The notes under the pieces are model-generated. The model was not told where the DNA came from, ran no database searches, and saw nothing but the letters and a program-made list of their open reading frames with translations. 64,000 nt of DNA from PALSA-911 sp963743035 (lineage in GTDB: Bacteria > Pseudomonadota > Alphaproteobacteria > Acetobacterales > Acetobacteraceae), in NCBI GenBank assembly GCA_963743035.1, contig CAVUOB010000004.1:248001-312000 (forward strand), written 5' to 3'. This document shows, piece by piece, positions 53,920-62,900 of the stretch; the stretch's first letter is position 1, and each line of letters opens with the position of its first letter. A program made the position numbers and the translations under genes.

Positions 53920-55104
53920 ATGAACATCACGACCATGGCGCGCGGGGCCGATATCCTGGAGGCGGTGCGCGCCATCGGCCCGCTGATCGAAGCCGCGTCG
54001 CCGGAGGTCGATGTCCTGAACAACCTGCCGCGGGGGTTGTTCGCGGCGCTGATCGAGCGGGACCTGTTCCGCCTGCTGCAGCCGCGCGATTACGGCGGCG
54101 CCGAGCTGGCGCCGACCGAGTTCGTGCAGATCATCGAGGAGGTCGCCCGGCACGATGCCAGCACCGCCTGGTGCCTGGGCCAGAACAATATCTGCGCCAC
54201 GGTCGCCGCCTATCTGCAACCGGAAGCGGTGCAGGAGATCTTCCGCACGTCGAAGGACATTCTGGCCTGGGGCCCCGGCCCCGGCGAGGGCCGCGCGGTG
54301 CCCGGCGGCTATCGCCTGAGCGGCCGGTTCAGTTTCGCCAGCGGCAGCCGCAACGCCACCTGGCTCGGCGCCCACGTGCCGGTCATCGAGCCCGACGGCA
54401 GCCGGCGCGCCGCGCCGGACGGCTCGCCGATCACCTACACGTTGCTGTTTCCGAAATCGAAGGCGCAGGTACAGGACACCTGGCAGGTCATCGGCCTGAA
54501 GGGCACCGGCAGCGACAGCTATGTCGTCGCCGATCTGTTCGTGCCGGAAGCCTTCGCCCTGCCGCGCAGCACTGCGGTCAAGCCGCGCGTGGCGGGCCGG
54601 CTGTACGCATTCACGCCCAGCACGCTGTATTCCTCCAGCTTCGCCTGCCTGGCGCTCGGCATCGCGCGGGCGACGCACGAGGCCTTCATCCGCGACGTGA
54701 AGAACACCATTCCCCGCGGCGCCAGGAAGCCGCGCGGGGAGAACAACGTGGTGCAGTCCAAGGTCGGCACGACAGAGGCGCAGCTGCGTTCGGCGCGGAT
54801 GTTCCTGCTCGGCTCGCTGGAAGAGATCTGGTCCGAGGTGCAGCGGACCGGCGCGCTGACGGCCGAGCAGAACGTGACCATCCGCCTGGCCACGACCTGG
54901 GCCATCCAGACCGCGCGGGAGGTAGTGGCCAACCTCTATGTCGCCGCCGGCGCGATGGCGATCTTCGAGACCAATCCGTTCGAAAAGCGGTTCCGCGACG
55001 TGCATACCGTCGCCCAGCAGATCCAGGGCCATGCCGCGCAATTCGAAACGGTCGGCCAGATCCTGCTCGGCATGGCGCCGGACCGGCCGATGTTCACGTT
55101 CTGA
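53920..55104 (+). CDS. Acyl-CoA dehydrogenase-fold flavoprotein (HsaA/DszC-like)
   Basis: The 394-residue protein has the acyl-CoA dehydrogenase fold: an N-terminal helical domain (LPRGLFAALIERDLFRLLQP), a middle beta part (GYRLSGRFSFASGSRNATWL, DTWQVIGLKGTGSDSYVVAD) and a C-terminal four-helix domain ending GHAAQFETVGQILLGMAPDR. The SGRFSFASG and GTGS signatures are those of two-component flavin monooxygenases (HsaA, DszC) rather than true dehydrogenases. The catalytic Glu of dehydrogenases is not evident. The gene lies 37 bases before the thioesterase of the polyketide-type cluster in the same orientation and may be a tailoring enzyme. Confidence 0.87.
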   Translation: MNITTMARGADILEAVRAIGPLIEAASPEVDVLNNLPRGLFAALIERDLFRLLQPRDYGGAELAPTEFVQIIEEVARHDASTAWCLGQNNICATVAAYLQPEAVQEIFRTSKDILAWGPGPGEGRAVPGGYRLSGRFSFASGSRNATWLGAHVPVIEPDGSRRAAPDGSPITYTLLFPKSKAQVQDTWQVIGLKGTGSDSYVVADLFVPEAFALPRSTAVKPRVAGRLYAFTPSTLYSSSFACLALGIARATHEAFIRDVKNTIPRGARKPRGENNVVQSKVGTTEAQLRSARMFLLGSLEEIWSEVQRTGALTAEQNVTIRLATTWAIQTAREVVANLYVAAGAMAIFETNPFEKRFRDVHTVAQQIQGHAAQFETVGQILLGMAPDRPMFTF

Positions 55105-55141
55105 TGTTCACGTTCTGACGGGGACGCTTCCGGAGATCCGC

Positions 55142-55885
55142 GTGAACCTCCATCGATGGATTCCCCATTCCACCCAGGCCGGCAATGACAGTGTGCGGCT
55201 GCGCCTGTTCTGCCTGCCGCATGCCGGCGGCAATGCCCTGCTGTACCGGCCCTGGCGGCGCCTGTTCCCGGCCGGGATCGATCTCTGCCCGATCGAATTG
55301 CCCGGCCGCGGCGCCCGGCTGCGCGAACCGCCCTTCACCCGCATGGACGCGCTGACGGACGCGCTGGCGGAAGCGCTGGAGCCGCTGCTGTCGGTGCCCT
55401 TCGCCTTCTTCGGTCACAGCATGGGCGCCGCCATCGCCTATGAGGCGGCGCGGCGCCTGCGCCGCCCGGCCGGACCCGTGCATCTGTTCATATCTGGACG
55501 TGCGGCACCCGACCCCGCCTTCGAACCCCGTGCCCTGCACCGCCTGCCCGATGCCGAATTGCTCGCCGCCCTCGCCCGGCTCGGCGGCACGCCGGCCGAG
55601 GTGCTGGAGCGCGAGGACCTGATGGCCGCCCTGCTGCCGGGCATCCGCGCCGACCTGGAATTGATCGAGACCTATGTCCCGGCTGCGGATGGCCGCCTGG
55701 ATTGCCCGATCACCGCCATGGGCGGCGCGGCGGATCGGATGATCGACCGCCGCAGCCTGGACGCCTGGTCCGGTTTCACGGCGGCAGGGTTCCGCGTGCG
55801 CATCTTCCAGGGCGGACATTTCTACCTGGCGGAATCGGCCGCTGACGTGGTGGCCGAATTGCTGCGCGACCTGGCCCCGGCCTGA
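55142..55885 (+). CDS. Type II thioesterase
   Basis: The 247-residue alpha/beta hydrolase has the type II thioesterase pattern: LRLFCLPHAGGNALLYRPWR at the start, IELPGRGARLREPPFTRMDA, and the catalytic Ser in FFGHSMGAAIAYEAARRL, with the Asp near GGAADRMIDRRS and the His in FQGGHFYLAES. Such enzymes remove mis-acylated or stalled units from the carrier proteins of polyketide or peptide synthases. The GTG start is behind GGAG. The phosphopantetheinyl transferase begins three bases after its stop, so the two are co-expressed and belong to the adjacent synthase. Confidence 0.93.
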   Translation: MNLHRWIPHSTQAGNDSVRLRLFCLPHAGGNALLYRPWRRLFPAGIDLCPIELPGRGARLREPPFTRMDALTDALAEALEPLLSVPFAFFGHSMGAAIAYEAARRLRRPAGPVHLFISGRAAPDPAFEPRALHRLPDAELLAALARLGGTPAEVLEREDLMAALLPGIRADLELIETYVPAADGRLDCPITAMGGAADRMIDRRSLDAWSGFTAAGFRVRIFQGGHFYLAESAADVVAELLRDLAPA

Positions 55886-55888
55886 ACC

Positions 55889-56590
55889 ATGCCCAAGCCG
55901 CTGCGGGCGGACGAGATCCATGTCTGGACCGCGGCGCTGGACGGCCGGGCGATGCAGCCGACCGACCTCGACGCCGGGGAACGCAGCCGCGCCGAGAGCT
56001 TTTCCCGCCCCGACCTACGCGCCGATTTCATCCGGACCCGCACGGTGCTGCGCCGCGTGCTCGCCCTCTATCTGGCGTGCGATCCGGCCGGTCTGGTGTT
56101 CACCCAGGGCAGGCACGGCAAGCCGGCGCTGGCGGATCATCCGGGCCTGCGGTTCAACGCCTCCCATAGCGGCGGCTGCCTGGTCGTCGCGGTGCGGCGC
56201 GACCAGCCGATCGGCGTTGACGTTGAGCGCCGGCGCGACATGCCCAATGCCTGCGCCATCGCGCGCCGGTTCTTCACCGCCGCGGAGGCCGACCAGATCG
56301 AGGCCCTGCCCGAGGCGCGGCGCGCGGACGGCTTCCGCGCGCTGTGGACGCTGAAGGAAGCGATCGTGAAGGCGGAGGGTGAGGCGCTGATCCATCATCT
56401 GGACCGGATCGAATGCGCATTGGCAGCGGGTGGCTTGGCGCGCTTCGTGGCGTGGCACGGGATGGAGGCCGGGCTGCAGTCCTGGTCGGTGGTCGCGTTT
56501 TGCCCGGCGGCCGGCTATGCCGCCATGCTGGCTACGCCCCCGCCGGCGGAGAAACCGACATTTCTTCGCTGGAACGGTGACGGTCTGTAG
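55889..56590 (+). CDS. 4'-phosphopantetheinyl transferase (Sfp type)
   Basis: The 233-residue enzyme has the Sfp-type motifs: GKPALADHPGLRFNASHSGG, the metal pair in IGVDVERRRDMP and RALWTLKEAIVKAEGEALIH with the catalytic Glu and Lys. It attaches the phosphopantetheine arm from CoA to carrier domains such as the ACP encoded 3 kb downstream. Two bases separate the thioesterase stop from this ATG. A dedicated transferase and type II thioesterase next to an ACP and PKS are typical of functional biosynthetic clusters. Confidence 0.95.
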   Translation: MPKPLRADEIHVWTAALDGRAMQPTDLDAGERSRAESFSRPDLRADFIRTRTVLRRVLALYLACDPAGLVFTQGRHGKPALADHPGLRFNASHSGGCLVVAVRRDQPIGVDVERRRDMPNACAIARRFFTAAEADQIEALPEARRADGFRALWTLKEAIVKAEGEALIHHLDRIECALAAGGLARFVAWHGMEAGLQSWSVVAFCPAAGYAAMLATPPPAEKPTFLRWNGDGL

Positions 56591-56804
56591 TTTCCGCAGC
56601 CATTCCCCCCTCACAGGCCGTATCCGGCGGTTGCGCCAGCGGGGGGCTTCGTGTACTTGATAAACAACACATTAATGGAATAAGCACCGCGATGGTGTAA
56701 CGTTCCGCCCTCCGCGGAACAAACGAAGCCGCCGGGGCGCGCGTTCCGCCGCCCTGCTTGCCGTCCGGTCGGTGCAGGCTTCGCATAGCCAAGGATAATG
56801 GGAT

Positions 56805-57515
56805 ATGTCTTCCGATAGCCCCCAACCGACCGCAGGTTCCGGCCCCACCACATCCGGCCCCACCACATCCGGTCAGGCCCAATCAGGTCAGGCCCAATCC
56901 GGCCCCACTCAGGCGGGTTCGACCAACATCCCGCCGAACGGGCCGGATTACGGCACGCCGCCACCCTTCAATCCACCGCCCTTCGGCATGCCGCCGTTTC
57001 CGGGCATGCCCCCCTTCCCCGGCATGCCGCCCTTCGGGGCGATGCCGCATGGGGGTCCGCAGCTCGGCATGCCCATGTATGGAATGCCGCCTTTCCCTTT
57101 CCCCGGCTATCCGGGCGGCGGCTATGGGGGCGGCTATCCGGGGATGGACCTGATGATGAGCCAGATGATGGACCGCGCAGCGTTCATGCATCGGGTGATG
57201 ATCACGATGTCGAACATGGCCGCGGAGATCAGCCGGGCCTGCCAGCTTCTGGCGCAGCATCCCAGCCAGTTCGGCATGCCATACCCGAACTTCCAGGCCC
57301 CGAGCGCTCAGAGCGCGGACGCGAGCGCGGGCGCGGGCGGTTCCGTGCCCGGCGACAAGCCGGTGGACATGGAGGCATTGGCGAAAGCGCTGGCCGGCCT
57401 GGATCCGGTCCAGGCGCAGAAGACGCTGTACGCGGTGCAGATGATGCAATGGTGCGCCAACATGATGCGCGGCGCCCCCCCGCCGGCGGGCGATCCCGCC
57501 AGCAAGCCCTGGTAG
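56805..57515 (+). CDS. Pro/Met/Gly-rich low-complexity protein within the polyketide-type cluster
   Basis: I do not recognise this 236-residue protein. The N-terminal 45 residues have short repeats (TTSGPTTSGQAQSGQAQSG). Residues 50-115 repeat the unit GMPPFP and glycine (FGMPPFPGMPPFPGMPPFGA; GYPGGGYGGGYPGMD). Residues 115-165 and 190-225 are predicted helical and Met-rich (LMMSQMMDRAAFMHRVMIT; MEALAKALAGLDPVQAQKTL, then MMQWCANMM). No signal peptide or membrane segment is visible. The gene is oriented with the cluster, 215 bases after the transferase across an AT-rich leader holding a seven-pair hairpin at 56702, and 26 bases before the AMP-ligase. It may be a scaffold or granule-type protein; that is speculation. 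Confidence 0.75.
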   Translation: MSSDSPQPTAGSGPTTSGPTTSGQAQSGQAQSGPTQAGSTNIPPNGPDYGTPPPFNPPPFGMPPFPGMPPFPGMPPFGAMPHGGPQLGMPMYGMPPFPFPGYPGGGYGGGYPGMDLMMSQMMDRAAFMHRVMITMSNMAAEISRACQLLAQHPSQFGMPYPNFQAPSAQSADASAGAGGSVPGDKPVDMEALAKALAGLDPVQAQKTLYAVQMMQWCANMMRGAPPPAGDPASKPW

Positions 57516-57541
57516 CCCGCGAAACCGCAACAGGCGCTGGC

Positions 57542-58892
57542 ATGGAAGCGCATTGGCTGATCCGCCGACTGCAGGAGCAGGGCAAAGCCCCAGCCCTGGT
57601 CTGGCAGGATGCGAGCTGGTCCTACGCCAGTCTGGCCGAGGCGGTGGCGGCCGACATCGCCCGCCTGGCGCGCGCGGGCGTCGCCCCCGGCACGGTGCTG
57701 GCCATCCGCGGCGACTACTCGCCGGGCGTGGTGTCTCTGCTGCTGGCGGCTGTCGTCAACCGGAACATCATCGTGCCCATCGCCGCCTCCGCCGCCGCGC
57801 GGCAGGACCGCACGCTGGAAGTGGCGCAGGCCGGAATTCTCGCCGCGTTCGATGCGGAGGATGGCTGGGAACTCCTGCCCTGCGGCCATCGCCTCGACCA
57901 TCCGCTGCTGCGCCGGATCGCCGATGCCGGCGAAGCCGGGCTGATCCTGTTCAGCTCCGGCTCCACCGGGGAGAGCAAGGCCGCCGTGCTCAGCCTCGAC
58001 CGGCTGCTGGACAAGTTCCGTACCAAACGGTACGGGCCTGCGCACGCTGGTGTTCCTGCTGCTGGACCATATCGGCGGCATCAACACGCTGTTCCATGCG
58101 CTGTGCAACGGCGGCACCATCGTCACCGCCGCCGACCGCAGCCCCGAAGCCGTCGCCGCCGCGATCGAGGCGCACCGGGTGCAGCTGCTGCCGACCACGC
58201 CGACCTTCCTCAACATGCTGCTGATCTCCGAGGCGGCCGAGCGCCACGACCTGTCCTCCTTGGAGATCGTCACCTACGGCACCGAGCCGATGCCCGAGAC
58301 CACGCTGGCCGCGATCGCCGAGGCGCTGGCGTCAGTGCGGCTGAAGCAGACCTACGGCCTGTCGGAACTCGGCATCCTGCCGACGAAATCGCGCGGCTCC
58401 AACTCCGTCTGGCTGAAGCTCGGCGCGGACGGGTTCGAGCACAAGATCGTCGACAACATCCTGTGGATCCGCTCCGCCTCCGCCATGCTCGGCTATCTCA
58501 ACGCCCCCGACCCGTTCGACAGCGAGGGCTGGTTCAACACCCAGGATCTGGTGGAGACCGACGGCGAGTATGTCCGCATCCTCGGCCGGCGCTCCGAGCT
58601 GATCAATGTCGGCGGCGAGAAGGTGCATCCGACCGAGATCGAGAACCTGCTTCTGCAGCTGGAAAATGTGCGCGACGTGACCGTCGGCGGCCGGCCCAAT
58701 CCGGTCACCGGTGCGGTCGTTGCCGCACGGGTGACGCCGGTGCGCGCCGAGGACCCGGAAGCCTTCAGGCGCCGCATCCGCCGCTTCTGCCGCGAGCGGC
58801 TGGAACCCTACAAGGTGCCGGTGGTGATCGAGATCACCGATGCCGACCATCACGGCGCGCGCTTCAAGAAATCCCGCGGCGCCGCGCCATGA
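57542..58892 (+). CDS. AMP-dependent acyl ligase (ANL family), interrupted by one +1 frameshift
   Basis: Across one frameshift the product is 449 residues, short for a full fatty-acyl ligase. Motifs are the ATP loop in LILFSSGSTGESKAAV, VTYGTEPMPETTLAA, KQTYGLSELG, GWFNTQDLVETDGEYVRILG and the C-terminal Lys in a KKSRGAAP end. Removing one G near 58034 joins KRYG to LRTLVFLLLDHIGGINTLFH. The enzyme should activate a carboxylic acid as its adenylate and load the carrier protein encoded two genes on, acting as starter-unit supplier. The ATG at 57542 lacks a good Shine-Dalgarno. Its stop overlaps the SDR start by ATGA. Confidence 0.9.
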
Positions 58893-59624
58893 GCACGCAG
58901 GCCACGCCAAGGACCGTGCTGATCAGCGGCGGCAGCCGCGGCCTGGGTGCCGAGCTGGTCGCGGGATTTCGTGCCCAGGGCTGCAACATCGCCAGCTTCA
59001 GCCGCAGCAAGACCGCGTTCATCGAGCAGCTGCTCGGAGCCGAGTGGTTCCACTGGTCCGCCATCGACGGGCGCGACCACGAGGCGGTGCGTGTCTTCGT
59101 CAACGACACCGCCAGCCGGTTCGGCCGGATCGACGTGCTGGTCAACAACACCGGCATCGCCACCGACGCGGTGCTGCCGCTGATGCGCGCCGACGATGTG
59201 ATCGACATGGTCGACACCAACCTGACCTCGGCCCTGCTGCTGGCGCAGTCCTGCTCGCGCGTGATGCTGCGCCAGGCCGCCGGCTGCATCGTCAATGTCT
59301 CCTCGGTCAACGCCATTCGCGGGCATGAGGGCGTTTCCGTCTACAGCGCGACCAAGGCGGCGCTGGATGGTTTCACCCGCTCCCTGGCGCGCGAGCTCGG
59401 CCCGCGCAACATCCGCGTCAACTCGGTCGCACCCGGCTACTTCGAATCCGACATGGTCAAAGGGCATGGAGCCGGCGCAGAAGGACCGCATCGCCCGCCG
59501 CACCCCGCTGCGCCGGCTGGCGCGGATCGCGGAGATCGCGGCGGCCGTGCATTTCCTGGCTTCCGAGCAGGCATCGTTCATCACCGGACAGACCCTCGTG
59601 GTCGATGGAGGCATCACATGCTGA
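58889..59624 (+). CDS. SDR ketoreductase (FabG-like), interrupted by one +1 frameshift
   Basis: Across one frameshift the product is 244 residues, normal for FabG. The pattern is complete: [34 protein letters not shown], the catalytic Ser in [20 protein letters not shown] with Tyr and TKAAL, and VDGGITC at the end. The frame breaks after SDMVKG; deleting one G near 59463 restores [20 protein letters not shown]. It most likely reduces the beta-keto group of a carrier-bound intermediate. It is sandwiched between the ligase and the ACP with overlaps on both sides, a sign of tight stoichiometric coupling. Confidence 0.92.
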
Positions 59625-59972
59625 CCGGCCGCAGCGCGGCGGAGATCGAGATCATCGTGCACGCCCGCATCCGCGCCATCCTGGAAGACCGCGGCGAGGA
59701 CGTAACCCGGAATTTCCGGTGCAGACAAGCTGAGCGGCACCCTCGGCCTGACGTCGCTCGACCTCGCTTTGCTGGTCGCCGAGCTGGAGGCCGCGCTGGG
59801 CGTCGATCCATTCGCGAAGCTCGTCTCCGTCACCGCGCTGCGCAGCGTGGACGATCTGGTCGCCGCCTACCGGCTGGCATTTTCTCCGGAGCCGGCGGCC
59901 GAACGCGATGACGGCCTGGCAGAAGCCGCCGCAGCGCGCGCGGGTGCGCCGCGCGCGGGCGATGGGGGGATA
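59618..59972 (+). CDS. Acyl carrier protein, interrupted by one +1 frameshift; possibly fused to the PKS
   Basis: The start ATG lies in the last seven bases of the SDR gene. The 117-codon region has a helical carrier fold: [20 protein letters not shown], and after removal of one base near 59713 the attachment-site segment [20 protein letters not shown], with Ser in place of the usual DSL context, and [20 protein letters not shown]. The last 30 residues are an Ala/Arg-rich tail. In the sequence as given no stop separates it from the ketosynthase, so an ACP-KS fusion is formally encoded. If the six-G run at 59964 had five bases, a TAA would end it and overlap the PKS ATG (TAATG). A separate ACP is the more usual layout. 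Confidence 0.85.
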
Positions 59973-62900
59973 ATGTCCGCCGCCAGCTCCCGCGGGGTCG
60001 CGATTATCGGCGTAGCCTGCCGCTTGCCCGGCGCGGGCAACCCGCGGGCGTTCTGGCGCAATCTTTGCGACGGCGTGGAATCCATCCGGTTCTTCACCGA
60101 TGCCGAGCTCGCCGCCGCCGGCGTCCCGGCGGCAAGCCTGCAGGACCCGGCCTATGTGAAGGCCAGTCCGACGATCGAGGATATCGAAGGCTTCGACGCC
60201 GCCTTCTTCGAATATTCCCCGCGCGAAGCCACGCTGATGGACCCGCAGCACCGGCTGCTGCTGGAAGTGGCGTGGGAAGCGTTCGAGGATGCCGGCCAGG
60301 TGCCGGGCGACCGCGAAGAACCCGGTCGCCGTCTTCGCGGGCACCGGGGGCATCGTCAGCACCTATCTGATCGGCCGGATGCCCTATACCAGCGAATTGC
60401 CGGACTACACCGGCACGCTCGCGCATATCGGCAACGACAAGGATTTCCCGAGCACGCGGATCTCCTACAAGCTCAATCTCACCGGCCCCAGCATCAACGT
60501 GCAGACCGCTTGCTCCACCTCCATCGTCGCCGTGCATCTGGCCTGCCAGTCGATCCTTTCCGGGGAAAGCGGCATGGCGCTGGTCGGTGCCGCCTCGGTC
60601 CGGGTGCCGCATATCGCCGGGCATATCGGCGTCAAGGGCGGCATCTGGTCGCTCGACGGGCATTGCCGCGCCTTCGACGCGGATGCCACCGGCACGGTGT
60701 TCGGCAGCGGCGTCGGCGCCGTGCTGCTGAAGGATCTGGCCCAGGCGATCGCCGACGGCGACAACATCTATGCGGTGATCCGCGGCACCGCGGTGAACAA
60801 CGACGGTGCCGACAAGGTCAGCTACACCGCCCCGAGCGCCGCCGCGCAGGCCCGCGCGATGGTGGAGGCGCTGGCCATCGCCGATGTCTCGCCCGACCGG
60901 ATCGGCTATGTCGAATGCCACGGCACCGGCACCATCGTCGGCGACCCGCTGGAGATCGACGCCCTGACCCGCGCCTTCCGCACCGGCACGGACCGGCGTG
61001 GCTTCTGCACGGTGGGGTCGGTGAAGGCCAATATCGGCCATCTCGAACAGACCGCGGGGCTCGCCGCGCTCATCAAGACGGCGCTGGCGCTGAAGTTCCA
61101 GAAGATACCGCCGCTGATCAATTTCCGCACGGCCAACCCGAAGATCGACTTCCCCGCCAGTCCCTTCGCGGTGAACACCGCCCTGCAGGACTGGCCCGCA
61201 TCCGGCACGCCGCGCTTCGCCGCGGTCAATTCCCTCGGCGTCGGCGGCACCAATGCGTTCGTGGTGCTGGAGGAGGCGCCGGCCTCCCCCGCCCGGCGGG
61301 CGGATGAGGGCCGCCAGTATCTGTTCACGCTGTCCGCCCGCAGCGACGCCGCGCTGGCCGCCGCGGTCGGCCGTCATCGGGACTGGCTGGCAGCGAACCC
61401 CGGCGCCGATATCGCCGATATCTGCGCCACGCTCAGCGCCGGGCGGACGCATTTTCCCCGCCGCCTCGGCGCGGTCGTTGCATCCGTGCCGGAACTGCGC
61501 GCCGCGCTGGCGGAGGACGCGCTGCCGCTGGCGTTCAGCGCGCCCAAAGCCGGCAAGCGCCGCATTGCCTTCCTGTTCTCCGGCCAGGGCTCGCAATATG
61601 CCGGCATGGCGGCGGAGCTGTACCGCCATCAGCCGGTGTTCCGCGCGACGATCGACCGATGCGCCGCTGCCCTCGCCGGCAAGCTGGACCCACCCTTGCT
61701 CGACGTGCTGTTCGACCGCAACGGCAACGGGGCGTTGATCCACGAGACCGCCTATACCCAGCCGGCGCTGTTCGCGGTGCAGGTCGCACTTGTCGCGCTC
61801 TGGCACTCCTGGGGGGTCGTGCCGGAATTCGTCCTCGGCCACAGCGTCGGCGAGTTCGCCGCTGCCGTCTGCGCCGGCGTCTATACGCTGGAACAGGCGC
61901 TCGGCCTGATCGCCGAGCGCGCCAGGCTGATGCAGGCCCTGCCGGCAACCGGCAGCATGGCCGCGATCTTCGACGATGCGGCAACCATCGCTGAGGCCAT
62001 CACCCGGCATGGGCCCGGGCCAAGTGGCGATCGCGGCGCGCAACGGGCCGCACAGCACCGTCGTATCCGGCACACGCGACGCGGTTGCGGCAATCGCCGC
62101 CGATTTCGAGCAGCGCGGCATCCGCTCACAGGTGCTGACCGTTTCGCACGCCTTCCACTCCCCGCTGATGCGGCCGGCGATGGCCGGGCTGGCGGATTGC
62201 GCGGCAGCGCTTCTGCCGAGTGCGCCGCGCATCCCCTGGATCTCCACCCTCACCGCGCAGACGATCACCATGCCGCCGGATGCCGGCTACTGGTGCGATC
62301 ATGCGCTGCGCCCGGTGGATTATCCTCGGCGCCATCCGCGCACTGGGCGAGGCCGGGGCAACCGATTTCATCGAAATCGGTCCCGGGCGGCACCCTGCTT
62401 GCCCTGGGCCGGCAATGCCTCGATGGCGACAATCTGGCCTGGCTTGCCTCCCTCAGCCGGCGCGGCGAGCAGAAGGAAATCCTCGGCAGCCTCGGCGAGC
62501 TCTACACTATCGGCCACAGCGATCGACTGGGATGGTTTCAACCGAGCGCATCCTGCGCGGCGGATCTCGCTGCCCACCTATCCGTTCGAACATCGCCGCT
62601 TCTGGCTGGACGACACCCGCCAGACCGTACGAACAACCCAACGAGGCAACCGGGCTTGCCGGCACGCGGCTGCGCTCGGCGCTGCCGGACGCGCAGTTCG
62701 AGGCCAGCTACAGCCTGGCCCGGCTGCCCTGGCTGAACGATCACCGCATCTACGGCATGCCCGTGCTGCCGACCACGGTCGGCCTCGCCGCCCTGACGGA
62801 TGCCGCGCGCCGGCATTTCGACACCGATGACGTCGCCGTCGAGAACCTGCAATACCGCGAAGCCCTGGTGCTGCCGGAGGCGGGCGACAGCGCACTGGAC

